From positions 1-38,531 of the forward strand of contig JBCBWU010000049.1 of assembly GCA_039816955.1 (NCBI GenBank): 38,531 bases of DNA. The letters run 5' to 3'. A program made the position numbers and the translations under genes. Below, piece by piece: positions 1 through 9,900 of this stretch. Below the pieces are notes generated by a model. It saw nothing but the letters and a program-made list of their open reading frames with translations. It did no database searches and was not told the origin of the DNA. Origin of the DNA: Lewinella sp039816955. GTDB taxonomy: Bacteria; Bacteroidota; Bacteroidia; Chitinophagales; Saprospiraceae. The number at the start of each line of letters is the position of its first letter. Positions within the stretch are counted from its first letter, which is position 1.

Positions 1-546
1 ATTCTAATCATTATGCTGTCCTTGGTCGTGTTTACCTTTCGCTCTTTTGGGCAGATGGGGCTGGTCTTCTTCCTTACGCCCTTCTTGCTCTTTGGGGTGA
101 TGGGTGGGCACTTGATCCACGGTACCGCCTTATCCATTTTTTCCGGCCTGGGCACATTCGCTTTGATTGGGGTGATGATCAATAATGCACTGGTCTTTGT
201 CAGTACCTTCAATCAGAAATTACAGGATGGATTCGTCTTTAACGAGGCACTACAAAAAGCTGCTTACAGTCGCTTTCGTCCTATTGTTCTCACCACTATT
301 ACTACAGTTGCCGGCCTATTTCCACTCATCCTCAGCCAAGGCGTTGGAGCACAATTTCTGCGGCCTACGTCCATTGCCATTGCCTACGGGCTACTGTTTG
401 GGATGTTTCTAACGCTATGTTTTTTGCCTTCTCTCTTAGTGCTTTCCAACCGAGCGAATCAAGCTTTACATAAGCTCTTTAAACGGGAAGTACCTACGCC
501 AGAGCAAGTAGAACCAGCGGTGCAAGAGCTGACCGTGCATTTTTAA
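1..546 (+). CDS. RND efflux permease, C-terminal end (partial)
   Basis: The reading frame is open from base 1, so this is the last ~181 residues of a larger inner-membrane pump whose start lies outside the window. The segment matches the end of AcrB/HAE-type RND permeases: membrane helices 9-12, the SRFRPIVLTTITTVAGL block that follows helix 10, and a final helix before a short acidic tail. It resembles the end of the complete RND permease at 6961-10104, but the two are clearly divergent. At the place of the AcrB helix-10 lysine it has asparagine (GVMINNALVF). A TolC-type gene follows on the same strand after ~205 bp, so the two probably serve one tripartite pump; the adaptor gene would lie upstream. 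Confidence 0.93.
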   Translation: MLIIMLSLVVFTFRSFGQMGLVFFLTPFLLFGVMGGHLIHGTALSIFSGLGTFALIGVMINNALVFVSTFNQKLQDGFVFNEALQKAAYSRFRPIVLTTITTVAGLFPLILSQGVGAQFLRPTSIAIAYGLLFGMFLTLCFLPSLLVLSNRANQALHKLFKREVPTPEQVEPAVQELTVHF

Positions 547-588
547 TCTTGGTGTTCTGACTTTTTTGTGGGGCTATCCTATGGGTCG

Positions 589-614
589 CTACCTGCCTGC
601 CATCCGCCAGGTAG
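589..614. repeat. Intergenic hairpin between RND and TolC genes
   Basis: CTACCTG (589-595) and CAGGTAG (608-614) are perfect inverted arms around a 12-nt loop. A second short hairpin, CCCAG-GAAAAA-CTGGG, follows at 647-662. The surrounding ~100 bp are GC-richer than the AT-rich spacers elsewhere. It could attenuate read-through from the permease gene, or be a scrap of an intergenic repeat. There is no T-run, so a classical terminator is unlikely. Confidence 0.4.
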
Positions 615-751
615 GTAGTCGTTTCGCAGCTTGCTATTCGCTCGGCCCCAGGAAAAACTGGGCCTGCCCCGTAAATCGCGGCACTGCTACACTAGCCCAT
701 CTTACCACGAGATATGTCTAAGGACCTTAATCTTTTAGAAGTATTGATAAC

Positions 752-2074
752 ATGAAATTACCATCCTTCATCCTGTTTATCCTGGTCTGCTGGTCTTTAC
801 CAGCGCAGTCGGTTATGACACTTGACCAGGCACTCCAAATAGCGATGGAAAACAACCAGGATATCGCTATTGCCGAACAGCTCGTGCGCATCGAACAACG
901 CAAGGTTTTTAAAGGAAATGCGGGTTTAACTCCCACCGTTCGCGCCTTTGCCGGTGGGGAGTATTCCCAAAACAACTTGGTGTTCGAATTGAACAACTTT
1001 GGAGAGAACAGTACGCAAACGCAGCGAATCAGTGAAGACCTAGCGTTTTCTATGAGCCATAATGCCGGTATTCGCCTAGACTACACGCTATCCAATGGCG
1101 GCCGTGGTAAACACCAACTGCAACAGTTGCAAAACCTAGCAGACCTGTCTACTTTGCAACTACGCCTTACGGTAGAAAACACGTTGCTAAACGTCACACA
1201 ATTGTATCTAGGGGTCAGTAGTCTAGAGCAAACCGAACAACTGCTAACCCAAAACATTGAGCTGTCTCACCAACGGTTAGAGCAAGCAGAAATAGATAAA
1301 AAGTACGCCAAAAGCGGTACCCTTTCGGTACTGCGTGCCCGTACGGATTTGAACACGGATAGTGTCTCCTTACGAAATCTGCAACGTGACTTGTCTAATA
1401 CAAAGGAGCGCTTACTCCGTCTGCTCAATATCAATGAGGAATATGCTTTTTCTACTGTACCCGTCCTGAACCCCGATAAACTACCGGAGCTAGACCAACT
1501 GCGTACCTATACCCTGCAGCGGAATGTACAAGTTCTGCTAGCTAAACAAGGTGTGTTCATTGAAGAGCAGCAGCTGAAAATTGATGCTTCAGCTAATGTA
1601 CCACAAGTAGATGTTTTTGCTGGGCCAAGTTTTTTACGCCAAGACTACGAAGTTAATCAAATCAGGTCTTCGCAAACGATTGGCCCAACGGCTGGTTTTT
1701 CGGTTAACTACCTACTGAGAGACGGTAAAAAACGTCAACGCACGCAGGAAATCCAACGCATGAAAATCGTAGCCAACCGGCAAGAACAGGAGCTGGCCAC
1801 CGAGAATGTCCTTCTGGAATTGAGCCAAGCCTGGAACGACTACCAGACCATTCAAGAACAGTTAGGCTTTGAACGCGACAATTTATCCTTTTACGAAGAA
1901 AACCTTCAGCAGTCTATGATTAGCAACGAAGCAGGCAAAATTCCGGATACGGAGGTGCGGAGTGCTCAACTCAGCCTGCTGTCGGCTGAAGTAAGCATCG
2001 CACGTCAAGAAATCGAGCTACAACAAACGTACTTTCAGCTTTTGAGTATAGCTGGACTCATAACAACTTTCTAA
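752..2074 (+). CDS. TolC-family outer membrane efflux protein
   Basis: A 440-residue protein with a short signal peptide (residues 1-20, ending around PAQS) and two outer-membrane-efflux repeats of long amphipathic helices. It has the usual TolC start, LDQALQIAMENNQDIAIAEQ, and the LSNGGRGKHQL / LLRDGKKRQRTQ turns that precede each helical hairpin. Length is normal for the family. It would form the outer-membrane channel of the RND pump encoded just upstream. The second TolC gene (5633-6958) belongs to a separate pump operon. The ATG at 752 gives a complete signal peptide. The DUF2141 gene starts 10 bp downstream, so the two are likely cotranscribed. Confidence 0.93.
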   Translation: MKLPSFILFILVCWSLPAQSVMTLDQALQIAMENNQDIAIAEQLVRIEQRKVFKGNAGLTPTVRAFAGGEYSQNNLVFELNNFGENSTQTQRISEDLAFSMSHNAGIRLDYTLSNGGRGKHQLQQLQNLADLSTLQLRLTVENTLLNVTQLYLGVSSLEQTEQLLTQNIELSHQRLEQAEIDKKYAKSGTLSVLRARTDLNTDSVSLRNLQRDLSNTKERLLRLLNINEEYAFSTVPVLNPDKLPELDQLRTYTLQRNVQVLLAKQGVFIEEQQLKIDASANVPQVDVFAGPSFLRQDYEVNQIRSSQTIGPTAGFSVNYLLRDGKKRQRTQEIQRMKIVANRQEQELATENVLLELSQAWNDYQTIQEQLGFERDNLSFYEENLQQSMISNEAGKIPDTEVRSAQLSLLSAEVSIARQEIELQQTYFQLLSIAGLITTF

Positions 2075-2084
2075 ATCCAAAACT

Positions 2085-2507
2085 ATGAATCTTATCCTAA
2101 GTGCAATCCTAGTAAGCTGCCTGGGTATCCTGCCCAGTACCACGGATCTAACGGTCCAGATCAATGATATTGAAAACCCTGGTGAGGGGACCGTCTACGT
2201 ACTCTTATGGGATAGTGCGGAGGGTTTCCCCAGTACTACTAGCAATGCTAAATACGTGGCTACGATTACCAACTTCGGTACGAGCTGTAGTCACGTGTTC
2301 AAGGGCGTTCCCACTGGAGAATACGCCGTATCTATCTACCAAGATGTGAATGGTAACGAGGAAATGGACTCCAATTTCCTGGGTATCCCCAAGGAGCCCC
2401 TTGGCGCTTCTGGTATGACCCGACTTAGCAAACCCACCTTTGCGAAAAGCGCCATCACACTGGATCAAGCGCAACAAGTGATAAATATTAAAATGATGAA
2501 CGACTAG
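2085..2507 (+). CDS. DUF2141 domain secreted protein
   Basis: A 140-residue protein with an N-terminal signal segment (residues ~1-18) followed by one DUF2141 domain. The family's features are visible: a first beta strand LTVQINDIENPGEGTVYVLL, a central GVPTGEYAVSIYQDVNGNEEMDSNFLGIPKEP segment split here as GVPTGEYAVSIYQD and NGNEEMDSNFLGIPKEP, and a conserved small-residue end. DUF2141 proteins are small periplasmic or surface beta-sandwich proteins common in Bacteroidota and Proteobacteria; their function is unknown. It starts 10 bp after the TolC gene and precedes a LytS-type kinase, which suggests one envelope-related transcription unit. Its role there is not evident from sequence. Confidence 0.85.
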   Translation: MNLILSAILVSCLGILPSTTDLTVQINDIENPGEGTVYVLLWDSAEGFPSTTSNAKYVATITNFGTSCSHVFKGVPTGEYAVSIYQDVNGNEEMDSNFLGIPKEPLGASGMTRLSKPTFAKSAITLDQAQQVINIKMMND

Positions 2508-2599
2508 CGCATTTACATGTTGGACTTGGTAGCTAGCCGTACATTCCTCAGAGTAAACGGCTAGTGCCAAGTGCTTTTACTAGTAGATAGTACTTACTT

Positions 2600-3640
2600 A
2601 TGAATACGCTAGCGTTTTGGCGAAACCGATTGCTTTTCTTTGCCGTCATTTGGTCTTTCACTATGGCCGTGGCGTCTTTTGTGATTATTGTTTCTACCGG
2701 TGGCGTGAATCGGTTGTACTGGGATACGATCAGTAATATTGCTATTCGAGGGGTTTGTAATTTCGGTTGTTACATCGTCATTTTCTCTATCGTTATAGAA
2801 GTGCTATCCCACTACTTTCCTTACAATGGGCGTTACCTGTTTATCCGTTTATTCATTAGTGCGATGATCGGCTTAAGCATAGCCTACCTTTCTGCTAATA
2901 TCAATGCCTTATTCCCTTTTCCAGCAGCGATGACAGCTGCTCAGGACGACTTCCTCTTCATCTTTATCATCACCTTTTTTCAGTGTGGTATGATCTTTAC
3001 TACCTTGGAAATTTGGGAAATGATTAAGCGCAATCGCAACCTCAACGTGACGCTCACGCAAATGGAAAAGGAGAAGATTACCTCCCAACTGCAGGCCTTG
3101 CGCCAACAGATCAATCCTCACTTTTTGTTCAATAGTTTGAATGTCCTTTCGGAATTGATCCACGAGGATATTGAGAAGTCTGATCTATTCATTCAGCACT
3201 TTGCAAGAGTGTACCGCTACGTTTTGCAAATTAACCAAGAAACCGTAGTAACGCTATTACAGGAACTAGCATTTCTAGACTCTTATATCTTTTTACAGAA
3301 AATACGCTTTGGCGAAAATTTACAGGTGGAGATTGGTGTTGCAAAGGCAGCGCTACAGCAGTACGTACCACCTCTGAGTTTACAAGTGTTATTTGAAAAT
3401 GCTATCAAGCACAATACCATCTCCACGGCTGGTCCTTTGCGTATTGAACTAAAATCTGAGGGGGATATATTAAAAATAGTAAACACCCTACAACGACATA
3501 ACACCCCACCTAATGGTACGGGTGTCGGCCAAGTCAACCTAAAGAACAAGTACGAACTCATTTCTGAGCAATCACCCGACTTTTACATTGCTAACGGACG
3601 CTACATTGCAGAACTACCCTTAATCCGTATTTCCCCATGA
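2600..3640 (+). CDS. LytS/YehU-family sensor histidine kinase
   Basis: A 346-residue membrane kinase. Four hydrophobic helices lie in residues ~10-140, followed by a short coiled linker (~145-165) and the His_kinase (PF06580) domain. The phosphoacceptor motif QQINPHFLFNSLN places the active histidine near residue 174. The ATPase half has the expected asparagine box (FENAIKHNT) and a glycine-rich NGTGVGQVNLKNKYEL segment. There is no extracellular sensor domain, so the membrane helices themselves are probably the sensor. Its stop overlaps the start of the LytTR regulator by 4 bp (ATGA), the usual sign of a translationally coupled pair. Confidence 0.93.
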   Translation: MNTLAFWRNRLLFFAVIWSFTMAVASFVIIVSTGGVNRLYWDTISNIAIRGVCNFGCYIVIFSIVIEVLSHYFPYNGRYLFIRLFISAMIGLSIAYLSANINALFPFPAAMTAAQDDFLFIFIITFFQCGMIFTTLEIWEMIKRNRNLNVTLTQMEKEKITSQLQALRQQINPHFLFNSLNVLSELIHEDIEKSDLFIQHFARVYRYVLQINQETVVTLLQELAFLDSYIFLQKIRFGENLQVEIGVAKAALQQYVPPLSLQVLFENAIKHNTISTAGPLRIELKSEGDILKIVNTLQRHNTPPNGTGVGQVNLKNKYELISEQSPDFYIANGRYIAELPLIRISP

Positions 3641-4422
3641 CGAGAACTATCCTGGTTGAAGACGAGCACTTAGCGGCTAGAAAGTTAATGCGCTTATTAG
3701 AAAAATGTGCGCCTACTATTACCGTTGTAAAGCGCCTGGAATCCGTAGCAGAAGCCGTCGCTTACTTAGCTAAAAATGTGCAAGAGGTAGACTTGATTTT
3801 CCTAGATATTCATCTAGGAGATGGCAACTGTTTTGAAATTTTTGAGCAAATTACGCTGGAAACACCCATCATCTTAACTACCGCCTACGATCAGTACGCC
3901 ATTCAAGCCTTTCAGCAAAACAGCGTTGATTACCTACTGAAACCAGTTACGGAAGAAGCTTTATCCAGGGCCATTGCCAAATTTCAGAAGTATCACCAGG
4001 AGACCTCATTCACTCCAGTAGATTACCAAGCTTTAGCTAATTATTTCCACCCCCTAATAGCTGCCCGCCATCGCTTTATCGTTTCTGCTGGTGCAAAAAT
4101 TCGGTCTGTACCAGTAGAAGACGTCGCTTATTTTTATTCTAATCAAGGTAGTACGTATCTCACTACTACCACCGATAGGACGTATGATATTAACTTCACC
4201 TTAGAGAAGCTCCTACCGACGCTAGATCCCGCTTCTTTCTACCGCGTTAACCGCAAAGTGATTGTCAATATTCAAGCAATTAAAGAGGCGGTTTCGGTAA
4301 CCCGAAGCCGGCTGCGACTGTCGGTACTACCCACTCCAAAATTTGATATTTTTATACCAATGGATCGGTGTGTGAATTTTAAGCAATGGTTGGGGGGGAG
4401 TGTGCAAGACAAGAGGAAGTAA
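3637..4422 (+). CDS. LytTR-family response regulator
   Basis: A 261-residue DNA-binding response regulator, partner of the kinase it overlaps. The receiver domain (residues ~3-120) has the acidic pair ED (9-10), the phosphoacceptor Asp57 in LIFLDIHLGDG, and Lys102 in YLLKPV. A LytTR domain (residues ~145-250) follows, with the FYRVNRKVIVNIQAIKEA helix-strand segment. Target genes cannot be read directly; the neighbouring efflux and DUF2141 genes are reasonable candidates. A second LytTR gene on the other strand ~360 bp away is broken, so this copy is the only working one here. Confidence 0.94.
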   Translation: MTRTILVEDEHLAARKLMRLLEKCAPTITVVKRLESVAEAVAYLAKNVQEVDLIFLDIHLGDGNCFEIFEQITLETPIILTTAYDQYAIQAFQQNSVDYLLKPVTEEALSRAIAKFQKYHQETSFTPVDYQALANYFHPLIAARHRFIVSAGAKIRSVPVEDVAYFYSNQGSTYLTTTTDRTYDINFTLEKLLPTLDPASFYRVNRKVIVNIQAIKEAVSVTRSRLRLSVLPTPKFDIFIPMDRCVNFKQWLGGSVQDKRK

Positions 4423-4458
4423 GGTAATCCAAGCCGGCAATTCCCCATATGACCCTAA

Positions 4459-4478
4459 AGAGCTGAATGATTAGCTCT
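4459..4478. terminator. Weak hairpin after the LytTR gene
   Basis: AGAGCT (4459-4464) and AGCTCT (4473-4478) form a perfect 6-bp stem with an 8-nt loop, 37 bp past the regulator's stop. A second hairpin, TTTGGC-tcc-GCCAAA, lies at 4505-4519. Neither is followed by a strong T-run, so termination is only plausible. They sit between a plus-strand operon and minus-strand pseudogenes. Confidence 0.35.
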
Positions 4479-4489
4479 GTGGACAAAAA

Positions 4490-4738
4490 TTAAAGCAGCT
4501 TTAGTTTGGCTCCGCCAAAAAACTCCTGGGCGTTCACTTCTCAGTATTCACCATCACGCAGGTACTTCATCATGGCCTGATCGTGGAAGGCACCAGCAAT
4601 GCGTTGACCATCGCGTTCCATGCCGCCGATCATATAATCATTGCGTACTGTTTCTACTGCTTGCAGCTCAGAATCCTGAGCGGATAGGGTAATAGCAAAG
4701 AGTAGAAAAAGCAAAGTAAAGAGGGGTGATTTCATCAT
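4490..4738 (-). pseudogene. Lumazine-binding/NTF2-like secreted protein, nonsense-interrupted
   Basis: The start at 4738 gives a clear signal peptide (MMKSPLFTLLFLLFAITLSAQ) followed by a start typical of the putative lumazine-binding (PF12893, NTF2-like) family: an ELQAVETVRNDYMIGG helix, then GAFHDQAMMKYLRDGEY. A TGA at 4541-4543 ends the frame after ~65 residues. The same frame continues past it with EVNAQEFFGG, which fits the family's next segment, and then stops at 4490-4492. A normal member has ~140-160 residues, so the protein lacks most of its fold. The gene directly follows a broken LytTR regulator on the same strand. Family assignment is from the preserved N-terminus only. Confidence 0.6.
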
Positions 4739-4777
4739 TATTGACAATTGATATTTTGATGGAAACAAAGTGGTCCA

Positions 4778-5496
4778 TCACTTAGTGAAAAATTGATTGA
4801 GTCGTTGACCTAAGGCTTCCATTTCACTGGGTCGTCCCAGACTGATCCGTAGGTACAACTGCCCAGCTTGCAATTCCACCTCATACTTCCCGGCACCATG
4901 CTTATGCACGCGAGTAACCTTAGTCCAGTTGCAGATGTAGGAGAACGGTGGAGACGACGAAAATTGGAAGGCAGTAAGGTTTCTAGGCGCTGTAGTGGTT
5001 TATCGTGTGGGTATTTGTCACCACCACTCAAATAAAGTTCGCTGTAATTACCGGCTCCCTTGATGCAGTCGAGTTGGTTGATCTGCACAATTTCTACTAC
5101 TCCTTTACGGTGGATTGTCAGGTACTGAGCGGGATTCTCCGCCTGTGTGGCCAATTCGTAGCGATCCATCGCTTTTTGTAATCGCTCTACCGTGAAAGGT
5201 TTCGGAATGAAATCCAATACTCCGTACTCAAACGCCTCAATAGCTTGGTGCGTATTGGCAGAAATAATGATGGTGTGGAAAGCATAGCTCACTAACGTTT
5301 GTAACATCCCAAAGCCATCCTCACCGTTTAAGTTGAGGTCCAATAAGAGCAGATCAATTGGGTAGGTTTTTACATGATGCAGCCCTCCGGCTAAGGTGGT
5401 TTAGCGAGTCACCCTGAGCGATTGCTCACCTACTACCTGGCGAAGCAAGCGTTCAATACGCTGAGCAACGGAGGCTTCTACCTTACTGCACACCAC
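4778..5496 (-). pseudogene. LytTR response regulator, broken by a stop and a frameshift
   Basis: Reading the minus strand from ~5496 gives a receiver domain (IVVCSKVEASVAQRIERLL...), then an in-frame TAA at 5401-5403, then the same frame resumes with TLAGGLHHVKTYPIDLLLLDLN and the KPFTVERL segment. A LytTR domain follows and runs to FRRLHRS. There the frame shifts at about 4941-4944. Removing two bases (a TC repeat on the coding strand) restores YICNWTKVTRVHKHG, and the domain continues to a natural end (LNQFFTK, stop 4778-4780). The start codon is also doubtful: only GTG is available after an upstream stop. This is a nearly full-length dead gene with several independent lesions. No kinase partner is left upstream. 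Confidence 0.85.
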
Positions 5497-5632
5497 TATT
5501 AGCTACCAGTGGAACAAACCCAAAACCACCCAGAAGATTGCCCTAAAGATCCTCAACGCCAATAATTTCGCGGAGTTCCAAGGGCACCGTTTCAATCTGC
5601 AAACCGGGCAGGTGGAAAAACAACGGGAGGGA
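5497..5632. other. Unassigned remnant between pseudogene and TolC gene
   Basis: No intact gene. On the plus strand a short open stretch beginning near 5461 reads like protein (KTTQKIALKILNANNFAEF then QGHRFNLQTGQVE), and the minus strand also has a short open stretch (LPGLQIETVPLELREIIG then a stop). I do not recognise either one. A missing kinase partner of the broken LytTR gene would be expected here, but nothing kinase-like is visible. Confidence 0.35.
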
Positions 5633-6958
5633 TTATTGGGGGGCCACCTTCCCCATCAGTATCGCTAAGTCAGTAAGTATTTGACTTTCCAGAACCTCTA
5701 GCGTAGCTATAGTATTTCTACTCTGAATAACGGCCAGCTCAGCGTCTCGGATAGTTACTTCGTTGACTTTTCCATTAGCGAAAAGGTCACGGAGTTTAAG
5801 CATATTCTGCTCGTAGGTCGTCAAGTTCTCCGCTTCCAACTTGAGCTGATCTTGGGTGAGATAATATTTAGCCAAAAGCTGCTCACCATTTTTGACCAAA
5901 TCCGCCACGACCTGATCCATTTTTAGGGCGGCCACCTCACCTTCTAGCTGTGCCAACTGGATTTGTTTGCGATTTCCTCTCCCATCATTTAGGCTATAGC
6001 GGGCGCTGAGCCCCAGCGTGAATCCTGCAGTCTGGAGTTCGCGCAGCTGCTGCACATCATTATATTGGTAGAAGGTGCCCACATTACCGAAAGCCGCGAC
6101 CGTCGGCGCCAGAGCGGTACGACGCTGGGCAATCTGCAAATCTGCTACCCGAATCCCCGCTTGGGCTAATTGCACCTCCGGGCTATTAGCAATCGTAGTA
6201 CGAAGTTCACTGCTGCTGGGCGGTAAATCAGTAGTGGTTACCGCTTCTAATTCGTAGTCGGCAGTAAAATCAGCGCCCAGGAATCGATTTAGATCAATTA
6301 ATAGGTTGCGGCGAACGGTTTGTAATTCGGCCAGGCCACTTTGATCTTTATTTAAACTGGCCGTCGCCTGGAGAATATCGAGCTCCGTTGCTTTTCCGAA
6401 CGTCTGCTGATCTCTGAGTTTGGCAATACGCAAACCCGTCACCTCCATTGCGGATTCGAGAATGGTAATCTGCTGTTGTAGTTTTAGTATTTCGTGATAG
6501 AAGCCACTTACAGCAGAAATAATACCGTTTGCAATCACCTTCTGACGCGCACGTTCAACTTCAGTTAATCCGGCCAAAAGCGCCATACGCGACTTACCCT
6601 GCCCTCCATCGTAGAGCATATAGCTGCCTTCCACACCTATATTTGCGTTTACAGACTCTACTTGCCCTTCATCAATGGTGATTTCTGGTGGTGCGGGTTG
6701 AAACGTCCGTAGGCTTACTTCGCTCAAGATATTATTGGTATAACTGGCACCTGCTACCACGTCAAAGATGGGTAACTGGCCGGTCAAGCGCTTATCTTCT
6801 TTCGCGGCGGTCAGGTCAACCGTGCGGCGCTGAATCTTCAATTGGTCGCTATTACTAAGCGCCATATCAATAGCCTGGTCCAGCGACAAGGGTTGCCCTT
6901 GCTGTGCTGATAAGGTTAGAGCCAGCAAGCAAATAACTATCAAAATGATCTCTTTCAT
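5633..6958 (-). CDS. TolC-family outer membrane efflux protein
   Basis: A 441-residue protein with a signal peptide (MKEIILIVICLLALTLSAQQ) and two TolC-type helical repeats. The first begins LSLDQAIDMALSNSDQLKIQ; the hairpin turns YDGGQGKSRMALL and LNDGRGNRKQIQLA are typical. It is the outer-membrane channel of the pump encoded upstream on the same strand: its ATG follows the permease stop by only 2 bp, so translation is probably coupled. It is the last gene of the operon and ends at a stop 136 bp from the decayed LytTR gene. Confidence 0.94.
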   Translation of the reverse strand: MKEIILIVICLLALTLSAQQGQPLSLDQAIDMALSNSDQLKIQRRTVDLTAAKEDKRLTGQLPIFDVVAGASYTNNILSEVSLRTFQPAPPEITIDEGQVESVNANIGVEGSYMLYDGGQGKSRMALLAGLTEVERARQKVIANGIISAVSGFYHEILKLQQQITILESAMEVTGLRIAKLRDQQTFGKATELDILQATASLNKDQSGLAELQTVRRNLLIDLNRFLGADFTADYELEAVTTTDLPPSSSELRTTIANSPEVQLAQAGIRVADLQIAQRRTALAPTVAAFGNVGTFYQYNDVQQLRELQTAGFTLGLSARYSLNDGRGNRKQIQLAQLEGEVAALKMDQVVADLVKNGEQLLAKYYLTQDQLKLEAENLTTYEQNMLKLRDLFANGKVNEVTIRDAELAVIQSRNTIATLEVLESQILTDLAILMGKVAPQ

Positions 6959-6960
6959 GC

Positions 6961-9900
6961 TTAAGAAATTTGATTTGCCACTTCTTTCATTACGATATCC
7001 TGTTCCTCTGCCTTTACATCTGCCTGACGCCGGATAAACTTGGCAAACCAGTACTTAAGTTTGGCCAGAATAACCATCAGAGAGGGTAATAAAATGAGTG
7101 TCAGGACAGTACCAAAGATGAGTCCGTAGGAAATGGCAATGGCTGTAGGTTTCAGGAATTGGGCGCTGATACTATTGTTAAACAGCAATGGCGCCAGCCC
7201 GAAGACCGTAGTAATCGTGGTTAGAATAATTGGCCGAAAACGAGAAAGGGCACTGTCTATTAGGGCGTCCTTTATGGTAAGCCCCGCAGCCAACTTCTCG
7301 TTGTAGGTACTTAACAATACCAGACCGTTATTAATGAGTACTCCCCAAAGCGCAATCATCCCCAGAACAGAGAAAATACTCACGGGAATATTGTGCAGAT
7401 AGGTCCCCCAGGCTACTCCTACAAAGGCGAAGGGCAACATGAAGAAAACGGCCAAGGTCTTACTCACTGAACGGAAATTAAGCAGCAGCAAGCCGATCAT
7501 TAATAGAAAAACGATCGTACTTGGCCCCTGGCTAGAGTTTTGCGTTTTCGCGCTCAAACGCGCCTCCCCTTCGAGGGTATAGCGCATACTGGGATAGTCT
7601 TGTTTAATCTCCGCCAGCACTGTTTGCTCTGCCTCGGCCAATACACCAGGTACCGATACCAGGAGATTCGCCACATCCGCCTCGACCTTAATCTCACGCA
7701 CCCCATTTTGATGGTTGATGGCCGCTACGTTAGTCGTTCGTTCAATATCTACCAGTTCTCCAATTGGATAGCTGGCTCCATTGGGTAATCGTAGCCTACT
7801 CTCTTCGATATCAGCAATGGTCCGGCGATCTTCAGCGTCGTATCTCACCCAGATCTTCACTTCATCGTCACCACGTTGAATGCTCTGGGCCTCTAAGCCA
7901 AAGAAACCTTTCCGTACCTGATCGAAGATTAACCCCTCCGACAAGCCCAACTGAGTGGCCTTTGGCGTAAGCCTTAACCTCAACTCTGGCTGGCCTTGCT
8001 GATCCGTATCTGTCACATCTTTAAGGTCCGTGCGGGTACTGAGCCACTGCCGAAGCCTATTCTTTGCATCACGGAGTGCTTCTATATCCGGACTAACCAA
8101 CGCAACAGAGACCGGTTTCCCAAATACCGCAATACTACCGTAAGATAGATTCCGGGCCTCGGGAATAGGACCTACCAAATCGCGGATATGATCGGCGATC
8201 TCATAAGACATAATGCCGCGCTTATCCCCTTCGAGCATGTAAATATTGAGTGCTCCTTCGTTACCATTTGGTCCAACAACCCGTTCAACATAATTGATTA
8301 CTTGATTCCCATCAGCCCGATTAGCACTAAAGTGCTCATTGGTTTCCCAAACTTGCTCTTCTATGAGGGTGAGTTGTTGAGCGGTAATCGATTCATCCGT
8401 ACCTACTGGCAATTCAAGCTTAGCAGTGATCACATCCTGGTCGATAGTGGGGAAAAAGGTACCCTTGATCATACCTGAACCCAGCGCAGCTATCGTCACA
8501 TACATACAGGCTACAACAAGTACGACCGCAGCAATCGGAAATTTGACAAAAAATCCAATTACATGACTGTAAACCTTATCCCGAAACCAAAGTAAGCTAC
8601 CATTGGTCCACTGCGTAAGTTTCCACGGCTGATAGCCAGTGGTAAGGGTCTTTGACCGAGCAATGTGTACCGGCAGAATGAAAAGACTTTCGAGCAAGGC
8701 CACAAATAAGGTGGCACAAACAACAAAGCTGATATCAGAAAAGAAATCACCCAGCTGCCCATCCAAGAAAAAGAACAAGGAGAAGGCCAAAGCAGTCGTT
8801 GCCAAGGAGGTTAATATCGCTCCAAATACCTCTTGCGTACCCTCTACCGCTGCCCGTAAAGGAGAAAGTCCTTGTTGAAATTTTTCGTAAATATTCTCCG
8901 CAACCACCACTCCATCATCCACGATAATTCCCAAGACGACAATGAGGCCAAACAAGGATACTTGGTTAATCGTCAGATCATAGAAGCTGGAAATAATGAA
9001 CATGCCCAATAAGGCTACGGGAATTTTAAACGCTACCCACCAGGCAATACGTGGATCAAGGAACAATCCCAGCACGATGAGGACCAACAGGATCCCCTGC
9101 CAAGCATTTCTAACTAAGTTTCCGATAGCGTCCGACAGCGATACCGCTTTATCTTCCACTATGACCGCCTCAATGCCTTGATGACTCGCATTGAAATTAG
9201 TGACGTAAGTGTTGAGATCAGCTGCATTTTGTAGGATGTCTTCTTCGCTGGTGCTAAAGATTTTTAAAATTACTGCTGGCTTCCCGTTGACAAAAGTGCG
9301 ATCTGGTTTATCAACAAACTGGTCACGAATGTTGGCCACTTCCGCCAGGCGCACCTTTTTGCCATCCGGGGATGACTTCACCACAATTTCAGCTAGACCC
9401 CCACTGTAGTACGCCTGCTCATTGATGCGTACCAGAATATTGCGGCTATCAGTAGTCAATTCTCCGCCACTGGCTTTGAGATTGGTCGCCTGAATGGCCC
9501 GAGCAATATCGTCGAAGGTCACTTTATACGCTCGCATGTCGCTTTCGCGCAAGGCTACTTCGATTTCCTCGTCCGGAAAACCACTCAGATAAACTTTCGA
9601 GAGGTTAGGAGACTGGAGTAATTCGTCTTTTACGTGCTCCGCTACATCCTTGAGCTGACTGAGACTGCTAGTGCCTACGATCCCCAGGGTCATCGTGTAA
9701 TTAAGGATTTCCTCCTTGGTAATGATTGGGGCGTCAATCCCAGCGGGAAAGGTGGTAATCTTATCCACAGCGTTGGTAACTTCTTGCAAAGCTTCGTTCG
9801 CATCAAAGTCCTCCGTGAGTTCCACCCGAACTCTGCCAAAACTTTCGCTACTGGTGGACGTCACCCGGAGTACACCACTAATTCCGTCCAGGTTGTCTTC

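Noticed and set aside
2205..2570. 121-codon minus-strand frame opposite the DUF2141 gene
   Set aside because: The plus-strand gene has a signal peptide and family pattern; the antisense frame has neither.
5461..5640. Transposase remnant
   Set aside because: No catalytic motif or inverted ends could be found; the resemblance was too vague to name.
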